Below are positions 63,077 to 64,000 of a stretch of DNA of 64,000 nt, piece after piece. Position numbers and translations under genes: made by a program. The notes beneath the pieces were generated by a model. It did not search any database. It was not told the origin of the DNA and saw only the letters and a list, made by a program, of their open reading frames with translations. How positions within the stretch are numbered: position 1 is the stretch's first letter; the number at the start of each line of letters is the position of its first letter. Origin of the DNA: an uncultured Fulvivirga sp. (GTDB lineage: Bacteria > Bacteroidota > Bacteroidia > Cytophagales > Cyclobacteriaceae); the NCBI GenBank assembly GCA_947500555.1, contig CANMSE010000004.1:124001-188000 (forward strand), written 5' to 3'.

Positions 63077-63423
63077 ATGTATAGTAGTTATGCACTTACT
63101 GTTCTAAGAGTTGAATATAGTGTGTCAGCCTGATAAAAACGAGTGTAGGAAGGATTAAATGTTGGAGACCCCTGCCTACGCAGGGGTGACGGTACTAATT
63201 AAAAGTGAATGATATTCACTGAAATACTCACTAACCTCGATCGTCATTCCTTGGAGCAGAGCGAGCAAGGAATCTCTGGTTTCAATAAGCAGTATACTTA
63301 AACACCCTGCATCCTTCCCTCACCGGCCTGGTAAAAAGAAAATTGTCCATGCCTTACTAACTAATATCCATTCTATAACCCCTCCCGTTTTTTGAGTTTT
63401 GCACAGTAACAAAAATAAAAAGG
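63077..63423. other. Non-coding spacer with REP-like repeats
   Basis: These 347 nt show no credible frame. The middle is occupied by the repeat listed at 63160-63285. The last 100 nt should hold the promoter of the ABM-domain gene, but no exact TAnnTTTG box was found. Confidence 0.5.
63160..63285. repeat. REP-like repeats, second block
   Basis: ACCCCTGCCTACGCAGGGGT (63166-63185) is a near-perfect palindrome of the same family as the blocks at 62.6-62.8 kb. About 55 nt later GTCATTCCTTG...CAAGGAATCTC forms a second hairpin around GAGCAGAGCGAG. Confidence 0.7.
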
Positions 63424-64000
63424 ATGACAAAAAGTAAAGTTCGACTAAAAGTAATTACACTGATAGCCATTATGGGACTATCCATTCACACATTCTCAAA
63501 ACCAAACAAAAACACCATGCAAAAAGAAACAGATCAAAAAATCGGATTATTAGTAATTATGAAGGCTAAGCCTGGAAAAGAAAAAGATGTAAAGGATTTC
63601 CTGCTTGGCGGTTTAGCATTAGTAAATCAAGAGCCTGAAACGGCAGCCTGGTATGCATTTCAGGTAGATGATAGAACATTTGGAATATTTGATACTTTCA
63701 AAAATGAAGAAGGGCGGCAGGCACATTTATCAGGTGAGGTAGCCAAAGCACTTTTAGCCAATGCAGATCATTTATTGGAGAGTTTTGATATGAAAGTTAG
63801 TATACAGCCCGTTGATCTGATCGCCTCAAGGCTGACTAATGGAGATGAGCATAAAGGCTTATTGGTAATTATGAAGGCCAAAGAAGATATGTCCACTGAG
63901 GTAGAGAATTTTCTCCATGCTGGCAAGCAGTTGGTTAGCGATGAGCCGAAGACAGTATCGTGGTACGCTATTAAAATCGACAGCGCCACTTATGCTATAT
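63424..64000 (+). CDS. Exported protein with tandem ABM (quinol monooxygenase-like) domains, 3' end cut
   Basis: I read this frame up to the window edge (192 codons, no stop). A basic N-terminus and hydrophobic stretch (VITLIAIMGLSIHTFS) form a likely signal peptide. Two similar domains follow: IGLLVIMKAKPGKEKDVKDF with AAWYAFQVDDRTFGIFDTF, then KGLLVIMKAKEDMSTEVENF with VSWYAIKIDSATYAI. This is the ABM ferredoxin-like fold, normally a dimer of single domains; here the dimer appears fused in one chain. Chemistry is unknown. Confidence 0.8.
   Translation, partial: MTKSKVRLKVITLIAIMGLSIHTFSKPNKNTMQKETDQKIGLLVIMKAKPGKEKDVKDFLLGGLALVNQEPETAAWYAFQVDDRTFGIFDTFKNEEGRQAHLSGEVAKALLANADHLLESFDMKVSIQPVDLIASRLTNGDEHKGLLVIMKAKEDMSTEVENFLHAGKQLVSDEPKTVSWYAIKIDSATYAI

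Noticed and set aside
1..64000. tRNA, rRNA, riboswitches, prophage or insertion sequences
   Set aside because: I looked through the gaps by eye and saw no cloverleaf, conserved riboswitch core, transposase or phage gene. A covariance-model scan would be needed to exclude small RNAs.

Overview
The window looks like the chromosome of a low-GC, probably marine, free-living member of the Bacteroidota, most likely order Cytophagales (a Fulvivirga/Roseivirga-like lineage is my guess). The reasons are promoters of the TTG-N(18-20)-TAnnTTTG type used by Bacteroidota, few Shine-Dalgarno sequences, a Na+-NQR operon, a dcw cluster in the Bacteroidota order without murF, murB or ddl, and several lipoprotein and OmpR-type genes typical of this phylum. 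No tRNA, rRNA, CRISPR array, transposase or integrase gene was seen.

Region 1 (1 to about 12.9 kb) is accessory and reads almost wholly leftward. It carries single-purpose genes: two PEBP proteins each behind its own AraC regulator (an old duplication 9.9 kb apart), a DinB protein, two class-C serine hydrolases, an alpha/beta hydrolase, a HAD phosphatase, an NTF2-like protein, an S41 peptidase, a membrane-bound AraC regulator and an extra nucleoside monophosphate kinase. Several genes end at or inside long, imperfect inverted repeats with bulged arms and shared AACGT / GTTAnnnGC ends. These resemble integron attC sites, so the region may be an integrase-less cassette array of a Bacteroidota-specific type. 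This is the most interesting signal in the window.

Region 2 (12.9 to 44.6 kb) is core chromosome: asnB and ettA, a DUF2795 protein, ispD, queA, an ABC permease and recA. Next come an uncharacterised three-gene envelope operon, a PhoB/PhoR-like two-component system and an RluA-type pseudouridine synthase. Then follow the rplM-rpsI-rpsB-tsf translation operon, a small-lipoprotein gene with cmk, nqrABCDE (closed by a terminator with no nqrF), a DUF502 protein, mnmA, an ABC permease with a downstream PadR regulator, an outer-membrane barrel and a CoA-transferase.

Region 3 (44.7 to 60.5 kb) is the dcw cluster: a three-unit MraZ operator, then mraZ, rsmH, ftsL-like, ftsI, murE, mraY, murD, ftsW, murG, murC, ftsQ, ftsA and ftsZ. 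Together these make lipid II, the septal transpeptidase complex and the Z ring. Two spacers hold short tandem or degenerate repeats, and one of them runs up to murD, which has no ATG/GTG/TTG at its expected start.

Region 4 (60.5 to 64 kb) is a small accessory tail: a lone AAA ATPase-TOPRIM (OLD/DUF4435-like) gene, a small membrane protein set between blocks of REP-like repeats, and the start of a tandem ABM-domain protein cut by the window edge.
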